A stretch of DNA of 64,000 bases, from positions 217,976,942-218,040,941 of the forward strand of contig CM070874.1 in NCBI GenBank assembly GCA_036365515.1. Reading direction: 5' to 3'. A program made the position numbers and the translations under genes. Numbering within the stretch: the first letter of the stretch is position 1; each line of letters opens with the position of its first letter. This document shows positions 19,379-31,850 of the stretch, one piece after another. This DNA comes from Torymus aiolomorphi (Eukaryota; Arthropoda; Insecta; Hymenoptera; Torymidae). The notes beneath the pieces are model-generated. The model did no database searches and was not told the DNA's origin. It saw nothing but the letters and a program-made list of their open reading frames with translations.

Positions 19379-22300
19379 ACGAGAACACAACATCTCCACA
19401 CACGCCGCCCGGTCTACCACACCCTCCACCAATAAAGCCGTCAAAGAGAGCGAAGCATGACGTGGATGTGTGGTTTCGCGCAATGAAAGAAAATCATCAA
19501 GAAATGAAGGAGATGATGGCAAGCATGAAAGCTTTGATGGAGGGACAACAAAAACTTATGGAGACGATGCTCGAGGTGGAAACGGCGAGAATCAGACGAC
19601 TAGAGGTACCTCAACCCATCCATAATTCCACCACCGTAATCCCAGATGAAAATACTAATTCAGAATCAGAGAATAACAATACACAAACACCTCAAAACAG
19701 CATGATAGTAGAAATAAATGAAACCTTTAAAAACTTAACTCAGACGTTAGAATCGAATAAAAATAATCAGAAGGTTAACATCAAAAGAGATTATAAATTA
19801 ACACAAAAGGTAGTTTTAAATGTGTGGTTAGATTACCTCTATTCAGAATTAAGAACAAATGAATTAATGGACATAGTTGATGATAATATACAAACACCAA
19901 CAAATTTAACAGAAAAAGAAATAGAAAAGAAAAAATTAGTAGTCAGAGATATCATCATAAATCATTTGGACGAATACTACCACAAGAAAATTTTGAACTT
20001 AAAAGATCCAAAAGAAATTCTAATTAAAATCAGAGAATCCAGAAAAGTAGAAGCAAACATGACAGCTTCCTCAGTCAGGGCTCAATTGTATCGTCTAAAA
20101 ATAAATAAGAAAGAAAAGATAAACGAATTTTGTGATAGATTTGATACAATTATAAGAGAGTATGAGAGTTGCGATACAATTGTGCCACTTTCTGAGGAGG
20201 AGAAAAGATCAGCCTTTTACCAGGCGGTTTCAAGCGATAACTCTGAACTTCGTTCAGCCTATCTAATCAGAAGACAAACTGACAATAAAGAAATGACCTT
20301 AGAAGAAATAAAATCATTTCTTTTACAGCTGGAAGCAGAGAAGAAGAGCTCAGAGGAAACCAGAGGTCCCAGAGCGAATTTAATTCAGAGTACACCAGAG
20401 TGGCAGTCAGGGCCGCATGCCAAATGCTTTCGGTGTAATCAAAGGGGGCACATGGCACCGAACTGCCCGTTGAAGGCGCAAAACAGATGGTTCTGCTACT
20501 ACTGCAATGCTGAAACCGACCACAAAGGCACTAACTGTCCCAACAAGGGGACAGTGCAGGCACCCAGAAGGTTTGATAACAATTATAATAAAGATTATAC
20601 CACACAGAACAAAACAAACAATTACACACAACTCAGAGGTAATAAACATATCAGAGGGAGAGGTAATAACAAAGGCAGAGGTTTTGCTATAAGAGGTGGT
20701 GGAAAGGGAAATTTCAGAAATAGGGTTTTTAAAAGAGGTAGTAATCGAGGCCCGAGAGGTGCGTCACAAAACACCGTAAAGCAAGGAGCAGCAGCGTATA
20801 TAGCAGGTACGACTAAAGATTTTAATAAACTAAAAACTCAGACACAGATAGCGTTCATAGCAGACTCAGGTGCTACCGATCACATTGTAAATAAGGGTAT
20901 AATATTGAGCGATTTTAAAGAATGCACGGGAGAGGTAATCAGAAGCGCGAATAAAAATGATTTGGCAAATATAGAAATAGACGGAAAAGGAAATTTAATT
21001 GTAAGATCAAATATTAATACAGATGAAATAATTATTTTGGAAAATGTAATATCAGCAGAAAACATATCAGAGAATTTAATCTCACTCAGACGCTTTGCAG
21101 ACGTAGGTTTAGGAATTTACTTAGATGATGAAATCTTAAAAATCTTTGATAAAAATACAAATGCTGAATATATTACAGGGAAGTATGAAAAACCAAATTG
21201 GATAATAAACTTAGAAGTAGAAAAACAAAGAAATAGTAAGAATGTAAATTCAGATTACGGAAAATATTCATGCATGGCTAGGTTCGTAACTTTGGACGAG
21301 TTTCTGCAACAATCTCAGACGGATGTCATGAACTTAGACTCAAACAAAGTATCAGAAGAGAATACAAAGATACTTGAGACAAGCACATCTGAGATTGGGA
21401 GGGAGAATCGAGAAAAACTCGTTCAAACAAAATCAAATATCAGAGGCCCTCAAACTAGCGACTTCGATTTAGATGAAAGAATTTTAAACAGAAAAATACA
21501 TAACCTAGACAACATGAGCATAAATGAGTCAATGGAAATTTTGGAATATAATGAAAAATCAGAGGATAACAAAAAGAGCAAGTTGAATGAAGGTATGCTA
21601 TGGCATATCAGATTAGGTCATGCTTCTTTAGGTTATCTCAAACAGATGCAAAAATCAGATGAAAAACTAAAAAGAATTAAATTTGACAAAGATATTATGG
21701 ATTGCGAAGTGTGTATCATGGCGAAGATGGAAAAATTACCTTTCTCAGAAGACAGAACCAGAGGATCCAGACCCTTGGAAATAATACACACGGACACAAT
21801 GGGACCCATAAAGCCAGCTTCATTTCCTGGTGGGAACAGGTTTATAATAGTGTTTATAGATGATCACACGAGATTTGCTAAAGCATACTCTGTGAAACAT
21901 AAAAATGAGGCTGGGAATTGTCTAGAAAAATTCCTAATAACAATGAGAAATCTATTAGGCAAAGATGAAAAAGTCTGTTATATCAGAGCAGATAATGGAA
22001 CAGAATTCATCGGAGGAAAATTTCCAGAAGTAATGGAAAAAGAAAAGATAGAGTATAATGTAGCACCACCACACACACCCGAATTAAATGGAACTGCAGA
22101 AAGATTTAATAAAACGCTACAAAATAAAATCAGAGCTTTAATGATCGATTCTGGCTTACCAGAAACCATGTGGATATTGGGAGTAGAAGCTGCAGTTCAC
22201 TTGTACAATAGAACACCACATAAGTCGTTAAACTCAGAAACTCCAATAAAAATGCTAACTCCAAAAGGTAAAAATCACTTAGAGAAAATCAGAAGATTTG

Positions 22301-24561
22301 GATGTATAGCATATGCCAAAATACCACTAACCGAAAGGAAGTTCTCGGAGAGAGCAATTAAAGCTATAATGGTAGGGTACTCGCCAACAGGCTACGTCCT
22401 CTGGCATCCTTCAACTGGAAAATTCCTTCACTCCAGACATGTCAGATGTAATGAGAAACTGGTTTATAAAGATATCTATAAATATAATTCAGAAGAGAAC
22501 AACAAATCAGAAGAAACAGAAGAATCTAAGGATCCAGAAAAAGGAATAGTACCAGTACACTCAGGAGAGAAAGAAACTCAAGCAGAAGAGATTCAAGAAA
22601 ATAAACCAGAGGAAAAACAATCAGAAAAGAAACAAAAAGATGAAAGGCCAAAGAAGAGAAAAGCAGAAAACAAAGAACCAGACAACTCAGAAGCAAAGAA
22701 ATGCAAACAACCTGGAAGAAATGCGAAGACCATGGAAAACAGAGAAAAATACATAGCAATCAGAAGAACCCAAATAACAAAACAATTAGAGGATACAAGC
22801 TTAAAATTAAACAATAAAGTAACAACATCAAATCTTGAAACAACAAGCGATAGAAACAATTCAGAGGATGAAATCAGACATGCTTTTATTGCAACCATCA
22901 ATAAAGATCCAACAACATACTCAGAAGCTATGGAATCAAAAGACAAAAATAGGTGGTTGGAAGCTATAAATGATGAAATAAAATCAATGGAGGAAAACAG
23001 AGTATGGCAATTTGTTGATAGACCCTCTACAACAAAGGATGGCAAGAAGGTACACATAATAGATTCGAAATGGGTCTTCAAAAGGAAGACAGGAGAGAAA
23101 GGCGAAAATGTGTACAAAGGCAGATTAGTAATCAGAGGCTTCAAAGACAGAAATGTATACGAATTGAAAGAGACATACGCACCAGTATCCAGATTAGCGA
23201 TAATCAGAGCGGCGTTAGCCATAATAAATAAATACGACCTAGAGGTATTTCAGATGGATGTCAAAACCGCTTTTCTGAATGGAATACTGGAAGAGGAGAT
23301 ATACATGGAGATTCCAGATGGTATAAACTGTGATGCAGAAATCAGAAGAACAAAAGTATGCAAACTACAGAAAGCTCTATATGGTCTGAGAATCAGTCCA
23401 AAAAGATGGAATGTAAGGTTTTCAGAAGAAGCACGAAAACTAGGATTGGAAAAAGACATAAATGAACCATGCCTGTTTACCTGGAGAAAAGATGGAAAAG
23501 GAGTTATGTTAATTCTATACGTAGATGATATACTACTAGCAGGTGATGACAAACAAAAATTAGAAGAAATCAGAGAAAAACTAAGTCTTGTATTTAAAAT
23601 GAAAGACTTAGGAGAACCAGAGAACTTCTTAGGAATGAGAATAATCAGAGACAGACAAAATAAAACCTTGGCATTAAAACAGACAGAATACACAGAGAAA
23701 ATCTTGGAAAGATTTAACATGACAGAATGCAAAACTCAGAGAACACCCATGGTGACAAGACAAGTTAAAAATAGAGAACTCAGAAGTGAAGAAAACTCGA
23801 ACGAATCAGAAGAACCAAAAATAAAAACCAAAGCACCATACAGAGAAGCCATTGGAAGTTTATTATATCTGGCAGGAGCTACGAGACCAGATATCGCATT
23901 TGCAGTCAACTATTTATCCAGACGACAAGTAAATCCAACAGAAGAGGACTGGAAAGAAGTAAAAAGAATTTTCAGATATCTCAAAGGAACTTCTGATCTT
24001 GGGTTGACATACAGAGCAAAAGACGAACACCTAACGGCTATGACAGATGCAAGCTTTAGAGATTGTTCAGATTCATCTTCCACAGGTAGTTATATAATAA
24101 AACTATTTGGTGATACAATTATGTGGAGAAGCCATAAACAGACGTATGTGACACTGTCAACTTGCCAAGCAGAGTATCTTGCCATGAGTGATGCATGTCA
24201 AGAACTTGTATCGTTAGATAAAGCAATCAGAGATATAACAGGCAAAACCATGTATCCAGTCACAATATGGTGCGACAATAAGTCAGCTATTGATTGCACT
24301 CAGATGGATGGCAGTCACAAACTGAAAAACTTTGATGACGATCTAGAAACTATCAGAAGTAACTTAGAAAATAGAGAAAAATCAGGGAGTAAAAGTCATA
24401 TGGCAGTCACTCACGGTGACTATATAAAGTCATGTGTCTCAGAAGGAAAAGTAACAGTCAAATGGGTTTCTACTAAAGAAAATGAAGCAGACATAATGAC
24501 TAAACCACTTCCCTTTGATACTCATAAATATTTAAGAGATAAAATAATGAATTCAGAATAG
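19379..24561 (+). CDS. gag-pol: copia Gag-Pol polyprotein
   Basis: Single open frame with no internal stop. From codon 19462 (residue 1) it encodes about 1699 residues. A methionine-rich coiled coil is at residues 8-40 and the Gag region runs to about 300. Two zinc knuckles follow (CFRCNQRGHMAPNCP at 322, CYYCNAETDHKGTNCP at about 347), then the aspartic protease (FIADSGATDHIV, D468). Integrase has an HHCC finger (WHIRLGHASLGYL, CEVCIMAK) and catalytic IHTDTMGP, IRADNGTEF and the ELNGTAERF region. RT shows VFQMDVKTAFLNG and LYVDDILLAGDD (YVDD at 1353). RNase H shows AIGSLLYLAGATRPDIAFAV, LSTCQAEYLAMSD and IWCDNKSAI. Products drive particle assembly, reverse transcription and integration. All catalytic residues are present, so it is probably active. 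The first ATG in the frame is 19483; a spliced start at 19032 is also possible. Confidence 0.97.
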
Positions 24562-24908
24562 TTTAAAAATCAGAGAATCGGCACTATACACTAATACACA
24601 TAAAATATAATAATAAATATAAAATCAGATGGATATAATATATATATATATATATATGTGTGTAATTTTCTTCATTTCAGAGATGACTCCAAACAACGCA
24701 AATGAAGGACATATTCCCTAAGTTTTTTATACCAGATGTAAAGTTTGTATTTTTTTGATAATATAAATAAAATTCAGAAATTTATCCAGAGTAATTAATT
24801 TATTTAGATTGAGTTTAATACGTACAAATATATACATACATATACAAGACTCAGAGTATAATTCTATAATATAATCAGAATATACGATAATCAGAAGTTG
24901 CGTACCCT
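24562..24908 (+). other. copia 3' untranslated region
   Basis: AT-rich, with a short (TA)n run at about 24638-24657. No ORF. Confidence 0.7.
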
Positions 24909-24921
24909 CGAAGGGAGGGAG
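24909..24921 (+). promoter_or_regulatory. polypurine tract
   Basis: CGAAGGGAGGGAG ends immediately at the 3' LTR start and would prime plus-strand DNA synthesis. Confidence 0.85.
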
Positions 24922-25265
24922 TGTAAGAGATATGCTTCAAGAGCACGCAACGTAGCAGGCCGCTACGCCTTACACACACAGCGAGGAGCTGGCGTTGTAT
25001 GCCAGCGACTATGGGAGGGCGCCACGTCTCAAGCAGAGCAGCGCAGCGGACAGCCAGCCTTCTTCCCCTCTACCCCGCTCACCTACCACATGAGAGCGCG
25101 AGTGACGCCGCTCTCTCTCTCTCTCGTGCCGAACGCCGAAGGAAACGGACGCATCGCTTTCGCTACACCCTGTGCCACAATAAAACCTACTCAGAGTCTC
25201 AATAAACAGATACATTGTTTTATATAGCTTTTTTTGGCCTCTTCATTTCCATACCCAATCCAACA
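24922..25265 (+). repeat. copia 3' LTR
   Basis: 344 bp, identical to the 5' LTR except for an extra CT in the CT run (about 25112-25126), T to C near 25228 and A to C near 25250. Followed by TGATT. Confidence 0.96.
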
Positions 25266-25270
25266 TGATT

Positions 25271-26149
25271 GTACTATATAATCTAAATTATAAATTTATA
25301 GTCATTTTTGTTGACAGTCCTTGTATTACTAAAGCTAATTATATCTGAAAGTATTAGAGTTTCTAATTGAATTTATGTAATTTTTAATGTAAAAATATTG
25401 AACAAAGCGAGAGGTGACACGTACGAGAATAGGTTAATGCTTAACATTATTATTACATCATGATCTTATAACTATTTTACTTATTCATGATTTTTGTACA
25501 AGAAGAATACTTTTTAGCAGTTAAATTTATACTTTACGGTGCTACATGAAGAAGTTTGATATTATTAATGAAATGAAAATTTTGTATAATTATATTTTAC
25601 AGCTGTAGTATATATTATATTGAAGAAGCAACAGAAAAACCAAATTTTGTGGAGCAACATGAATAGTACTGAAGTTGTATCCGCTATAGTCATAATATGG
25701 GCTATTATTAACCAAAAACAGGATTTTTCACCGTTTTGACAGCTTTTATTCCAACCAACTTTTTTCTATGACATTTCTCCATATTGCTCAAGGTCGCATT
25801 TTTTCCAACTCTTTTATCCTTTGGTGAAGGAAATCCAGAGTAATGCGTGCGCCCTAAGCATATTTTGAATGATGTTTTCTTATGTATAAATTAGTAAAAT
25901 TATTGGCATCGATCTGCAAAAAGTCTGAGCTATTCTACTTACTATTTAAAAACTTTTTCCCATTTAATGTGCTATACAAAAAGTTTCACATTTTTGAATT
26001 AAAAAATCATGAAAATTGATGTTTTTTGAAAAAAATCAAAATTTTCAAATTTTCAATTTATTCTAACTTTTGAACAGTTGAACATTTTGCTCTAAAACTC
26101 TAGGGTTGTATTTTGGGGCCAATTTGGAACTAAGGAAACCTATTTGAAA
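25271..26149. other. unassigned AT-rich sequence
   Basis: No gene, repeat boundary or RNA recognised. Confidence 0.5.
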
Positions 26150-26380
<231 letters not shown>

Positions 26381-26539
26381 CTTTTATAACCTGATATGTA
26401 TATGTTTACATGTCAGTATCAGTCATATTTATAAATAAAATATAAGTCAGTATTATATAATTTTATAATTTACATATATTATTATATTGTATGTATATAT
26501 TCTTTCATAACCTGGTATGTATCTTTATATGTCAGTATT

Positions 26540-26541
26540 AG

Positions 26542-26590
<49 letters not shown>
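26540..26590. repeat. (TA)n microsatellite
   Basis: About 50 bp of nearly pure TA with one GTA interruption near 26579. Confidence 0.95.
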
Positions 26591-26591
<1 letters not shown>

Positions 26592-27330
26592 ATTTTTATA
26601 ATATACAATTATCATAATCACATTATGTTAGATTTTGTTAATATATTCAAATTCGAGAATTCATCCTTACGTGTGTCAACGGGGAAAATAACTTTTATTT
26701 ATAAGTATATTCAACTAAATATGTTAATGTTAAGTGTCTAAACTCATTATTTAAAGAAAAATGATACTTTGTGTGAATTTATTTTTACAGATTATTTTTT
26801 ATTATATATAATATATATTTTATATATACAAGACAATTTTCTTAAAGTAGTGAAAAAAATATTCAATTTTGAATAGAATTGGATGCTCCTTGATACTTAC
26901 TTTATATACATTATTAACATAGCAGCTGATGTAACAAATCATGAAGAGAAAATTGGTAAGGTAAAACACCATTATCACAACCATATTTTTTTGTTTGTTA
27001 AAACTTCAAAGTTAATATTATATTTTTTTTATTTAGGTTATAATTTACTTTTATGATACTTATTTGAAATATTGGTTCGAGCCTTAGTTTAAAAAGTATT
27101 TTATTTGTAATATATTTAAGAAATTTAGTCGATGTTATTACTGGGCCGGTGTACATATTATATATTCAAGATATTTAAAAGAATATGTCTATTTCAAATG
27201 ACATTGGAACACAGAAATGAGCGAAAAGGATCTGTTACTGTGAAAATTTCAAGGAAGAAAGTGCTCAGTTATTTATCGAATTTACAATTTTTAAGTAGGT
27301 ATTACATACTAGCATGTAATTGATGAATTA
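26591..27330. other. unassigned AT-rich sequence
   Basis: No supported feature. A short open frame at 27132-27323 lacks any family-like motif. Confidence 0.5.
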
Positions 27331-27525
27331 ATGAATGGCCTTACCAATAGAAAGCAAATAGTTATATTAGATAATTAAAGAAGTACCAAAACATAATAGA
27401 AATGGGAGTTCCACAAGGAACAATACTCGGATCACTATTATTTATACTATATATTAGTGATCTATTGTTAGATATTCCGAGTAATACCATCCTCTCCTAT
27501 GCAGATGAAACGCATATTAAAGAAT
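27331..27525 (+). pseudogene. non-LTR (LINE) reverse transcriptase fragment
   Basis: The plus strand reads a TNRKQIVI-like stretch, some stops, then from 27401 GVPQGTILGSLLFILYISDL and, shortly after, [22 protein letters not shown] and YADDT are RT motifs of Jockey/CR1/R1-type LINEs. The second catalytic D of YADD is E here, and stops precede the motif, so this is a dead fragment of about 65 codons. The (TA)n run at 27537 cuts it off at the 3' side. Confidence 0.8.
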
Positions 27526-27534
27526 AAACTAAAA

Positions 27535-27760
<226 letters not shown>

Positions 27761-28407
27761 TATATATAAAACTTAAATGTATAAATATTGTTTGTTGCGT
27801 TAAGTTTTAATAGTTTATTAACAAATATTAAATATTTAACTGTTATGCAATTTAAATATTTAATACCTAGTATATAATCAAAGTTTAAATAAAATTAAAT
27901 AAAAATATATTTAATACCTAGTATATCTGGACTAATCATAAACAAATCAAATAAAATTTCTTAATTATTATTCACACGTGTGTCATATAAACCAAAGTAG
28001 GATAGGAAAGAAATCAAATTAAAAATATAAGAGAACCGCCAAACTAAGACAAAGCAGGTTATCTCTCAGAAGAAAAGACCACGTGTAGGTAGCAAAAAGG
28101 CTGAGGCCGTTTACAATGCTCAGTAAGCAGACTAGGAATCCAGCAAAGAAATCAGCAGAAAAGGTAAAAAGCGACTCAGCAATGAAAATACATCTATTAT
28201 AAAAGAGAGTGGAGGGAGAAATTTAATGAAGGCTAACGAAAGAGGAAAAAGCAACGTGGAGAAAGCAACTGGCAGAACTGGAGCTGAGGAAGTAGTTAAG
28301 AAAGAAGAGAAGAAGAAAAAAATAATAAATAATAGACCAGCCTGGACTATCGAATAGATTGAGAAAGAGAGAAAGCGTGCTTAAGAAAGGCTGGAAATGG
28401 AGTAAGG
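27761..28407. other. unassigned sequence, purine-rich from 28000
   Basis: AT-rich to 28000, then purine-rich with A/G tracts up to the duplicated block. No ORF with family-like features. Confidence 0.45.
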
Positions 28408-29755
28408 AGGCTAAGGTGGCAGAGATAATGTCGAAAAGACTGATTAGGAACAATGGGAGACAAAGAAAATACTTAGGATGGATAAGCACATAGCTGTAGG
28501 AATCCAGGGGCTGCTTCTGAAGGCCAAGGGGACAAGGGACTATCTTCAGTCGAAGACAGACAGTATTTTACGGAAGGGCATTGACGATGTTCTGGACAGG
28601 TTTGAGTGGAGGGTAGATGGGAGGGGAGAAAGAAATTAAAAGAGAGAATGAGAGAAAGCAGCAGAAAAAGATGAAAAGATAGAGAAAGATGCTAAAACAG
28701 GAATACAAAAACTGAAATTATAGCTACATAAGAAATACTTACTACAAGTCGAAAAACAGCTAGTTGACACAAAATCCTCAATTGGTAAGAGTGATGTGTT
28801 CATATGGTAACGACAACCATCTACACTTGGACTTATTGTTTTCTTCCAAATGTCATATACGAGAGAACATAAAGTATCAACTCAAAAAATGTAATAAAGC
28901 CTATAACCTCCAATTGATGGCACCAAATAATAATAGCTTTGTTGTAGCGAATCTATTGGATCAATCTGAAACAAAAACAAAAGAAAAATTTATTAATTGT
29001 TATTCTTCTATTAACTATTTAAAAATCATGTATAAAAAATAGGTTTATATAAAGATAAATTGCGTACTATATATTCAAACTCTTATAAGGCTTATGAGGC
29101 TAAGGTGGGAGAGATAATGTTGAAACGACTGATTAGGAACACCGGGAGACGAAGACAATACTTAGGATGGATAAGCACATAGCTGTAGGAATCCAGGGGC
29201 TGATTCTGAAGGCCAAGGCGATAAGGGACTATCTTCAGTCGAAGACAGACAGTATTTTTAGAGAAGGGCATTGACGATGTTCTGGACAGGTTTGAGTGAA
29301 GGGATTTGAGGGATGGGAGGGGAGAAAGAAATTAAAAGAGAGGAGAGAGAGCAGCAGAAAAAGATGAAAAGATAGAGAAAGATGCTAAAACAGGAATAGA
29401 AAAAGTGAAATTATAGCTACATAAGAAATACTTACTACAAGTCGAAAAACAGCTAGTTGACACAAAATTCTCAATTGGTAAGAGTGATGTGTTCATATGG
29501 TAACGACAACCATCTACACTTGGACTTATTGTTTTCTTCCAAATGTCATACGAGAGAACATACGTCAGCTTTCATAAAATATTGGTATAAAAAATGGAAA
29601 AATCTATAACCTCCAATTGATGGCACCAAATGATAATGCTGTAGCGAATCGATTAGATCAATCTGAAACAAAAACAAACGAAAAATTTATTAATTGTTAT
29701 TCTTCTATTAACTATTTAAAAATCATGGTTATATATTCAAACTCTTATAAAATAT
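28408..29755 (+). repeat. 688-bp tandem duplication, possible LINE ORF1 debris
   Basis: 28408-29091 and 29096-29755 are diverged direct copies (both with GGCTAAGGTGG, GTAGGAATCCAGGGGCTG and TGACACAAAATTCTC/CCTC blocks). Differences include a frame-breaking insertion near 29257 and small deletions. In copy 1 a stretch around 28500-28640 reads GIQGLLLKAKGTRDYLQSKT and continues to a stop near 28640. It looks coding and recalls LINE ORF1 or Gag-like helices, but it is not assignable. Both copies are non-functional. Confidence 0.6.
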
Positions 29756-30551
29756 TAATCTATACTTCGGAATTCATATAATTATACTACTGTAACTAAT
29801 TTCAATTGAAAATTAAAAATTATAAAATATAAAATTAAAAATCATGTTTAAACAATAGGTTTATGTAAAGATAAATTCCAAGACAAAAATTGTAGGTTAG
29901 CTTGACCCGGAGATAATTGTGTTTGATTTAAATATTTAAGTATAAAATATTATTACGTGTAACAAGATAAAAAATTGTACATGCTTAATCTACCGATAAA
30001 ACACTTTGATGGCTTATCATTTCGACAATTTCTAAAGATATAAAAGGATTACGAATGTGAATGATGTATACTTACCAACTCGAAGACCGGGGAATGAAAA
30101 ACGTGCTTCCGCATGTGGAAAAGTCCTCTATCAGCGATGGCAGCACCATCGACGAAGATACATTAACACATTAGGCACGGCCCGCGGGTGACAAATTGTA
30201 TAGTATAATAGGTGTAAGGCAGTTACCTACAATATTACGTGCTAGGGGTAGGGAGGACGTACAATAGGCGATGTGCTTTGCGCCATGAATTCCAGTAATC
30301 TAGGTATTTCGATGATTGGTCAATTCCATCCGTTCTTCTGCGGTAATTGTTGGCACTGAGCTATTGTGCTTCCTCTCCTACGCGACAAAGGAATTGCGAA
30401 ATTTTTTGTAATTACGTTTTTATATGTTTGTCATATGCATAAATATAAATATCATTTCTTTAAAAAATGATAACGAAGCAATAAAGCCTATATATATTGC
30501 CTCTGTAATTGGTTCATGGATACAAGGTAACATACAACAAAGGAACAAATC
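29756..30551. other. unassigned sequence
   Basis: No gene recognised. GC content rises at 30080-30390 without any ORF or RNA fold that could be recognised. Confidence 0.45.
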
Positions 30552-31850
30552 ATGAAATATTACTATAAGATTTGCGCAATGTTTCTTTCCCGATTGGAAA
30601 TTTCTTTTCCAGTACTTCACAAAATGTTTTTGCAATATTCTGATAATATTGCAAGCAATAATTCTCTGATTAGTTATGCAAATATTACGGAGAATCACTT
30701 CATGAAATATTTTGGTAATAATGTCATGATATTCATCGTTAGATTCAAGAATTATTTTTCAATCTTTTTTGAAATGTTTTAGAAATATTCCAAAATATTC
30801 CGACAAAATATAATGCCATACATCACAGTAATGTTTCAGAGAAACATTTCATGATATATTTCTGTAATAATGTCTTGATATTCGTCGTTAGATTTCAGAA
30901 ATTTATGTCAATCATTCTAGAAACATATCAGAAATATTCCAACAATATTCCGAGAAACGATAACGGGATACACTGCATGAATATTTCAGATAAACATTTC
31001 ATGAAATATTTCAGTAATAATGTCTTGATATTCCGCGTTAGATTAAAGAATTATTTTTGAATCTTGCTTCACATGTTTCTGAAATATTCCCGTAATAATC
31101 CGAGAAAATATAACGCCATACATTGCAGTATTATTTCGAAGAAACATTTCATGATATATTTCTGTAATAATGTCTTGATATTCGTCGATAGATTTCAGAA
31201 ATTTATGTCAAACTTTCTAGAAACATATCAGAAATATTCCAACAATATTCTGAGAAACGATAAGGGGATACACGGCATGAATATTTCGGATAAACATTTC
31301 ATGAAATATTTCAGTAATAATGTCTTAATATTCCGCGTAAGATTAAAAACTTATTTTTGAATCTTGCTTGAAATGTTTCTGAAATATTCCCGTAATATTC
31401 CGAGAAAATATAACGCCATACATCGCAGTAATATTTCGAAGAAACGTTTCATGAAATGCTTCTGTAATAATGTCCTGATATTCGTCGTTAGATTTGATAA
31501 ATTTATGTCATTATTTATAGAAACATTTCAGAAAAATTGTGGGAATATTCCGAAAAAACTATAACGGGATACATTGCAGTAATATTTCGGAGAAACATTC
31601 TATGAAATATTTCTGTACTAATGTATTCATATTCCACGTTAGATTCAAGAATTATTTTTCTATCTTTTATGAAATGTTTCTGAAATATTCCAACAATATT
31701 CCGAGGAAATATAACGGGATATATTGCAGTAATGTTTCAGAGAAACTTTTCATGAAATATTTCGATAAAAGTCTCTCGATATTCCACATTAAAATGAAGA
31801 CTTATTTTTCACTCTTTCTTCAAGTGGTCGAACATTACTGGAATTACTTT
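30552..31850 (+). repeat. 150-bp tandem repeat array, plus-oriented arm
   Basis: About nine units marked by (G/T)AAACATTTCATGA(A/T)ATATT at about 30840, 30990, 31140, 31290 and 31440. The period is 150 bp, with alternate units more alike (a 300-bp dimer period). Because 150 is divisible by three, each unit reads about 50 residues without a stop for long stretches (KNYF...SN(I/V)S...F). The block 31315-31338 matches the transposon arm at 14305-14328. These open frames are repeat artefacts, not genes. Confidence 0.88.

Larger units (their letters stand above)
17745..25265 (+). mobile_element. full-length Ty1/copia LTR retrotransposon, 7521 bp
   Basis: Bounded by LTRs 17745-18086 and 24922-25265 (TGTAAG...CCAACA) and a perfect 5-bp duplication TGATT at 17740-17744 and 25266-25270. 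The LTRs differ by about two substitutions and one CT dinucleotide, so the insertion is recent. It has a tRNA-like primer site, a long leader, an intact gag-pol frame, and a polypurine tract just before the 3' LTR. All parts needed for mobility are visible. Integrase precedes RT, which defines the copia superfamily. Confidence 0.97.

Noticed and set aside
22526..23732. Long minus-strand frames inside copia
   Set aside because: Antisense shadows of the RT and linker coding sequence.
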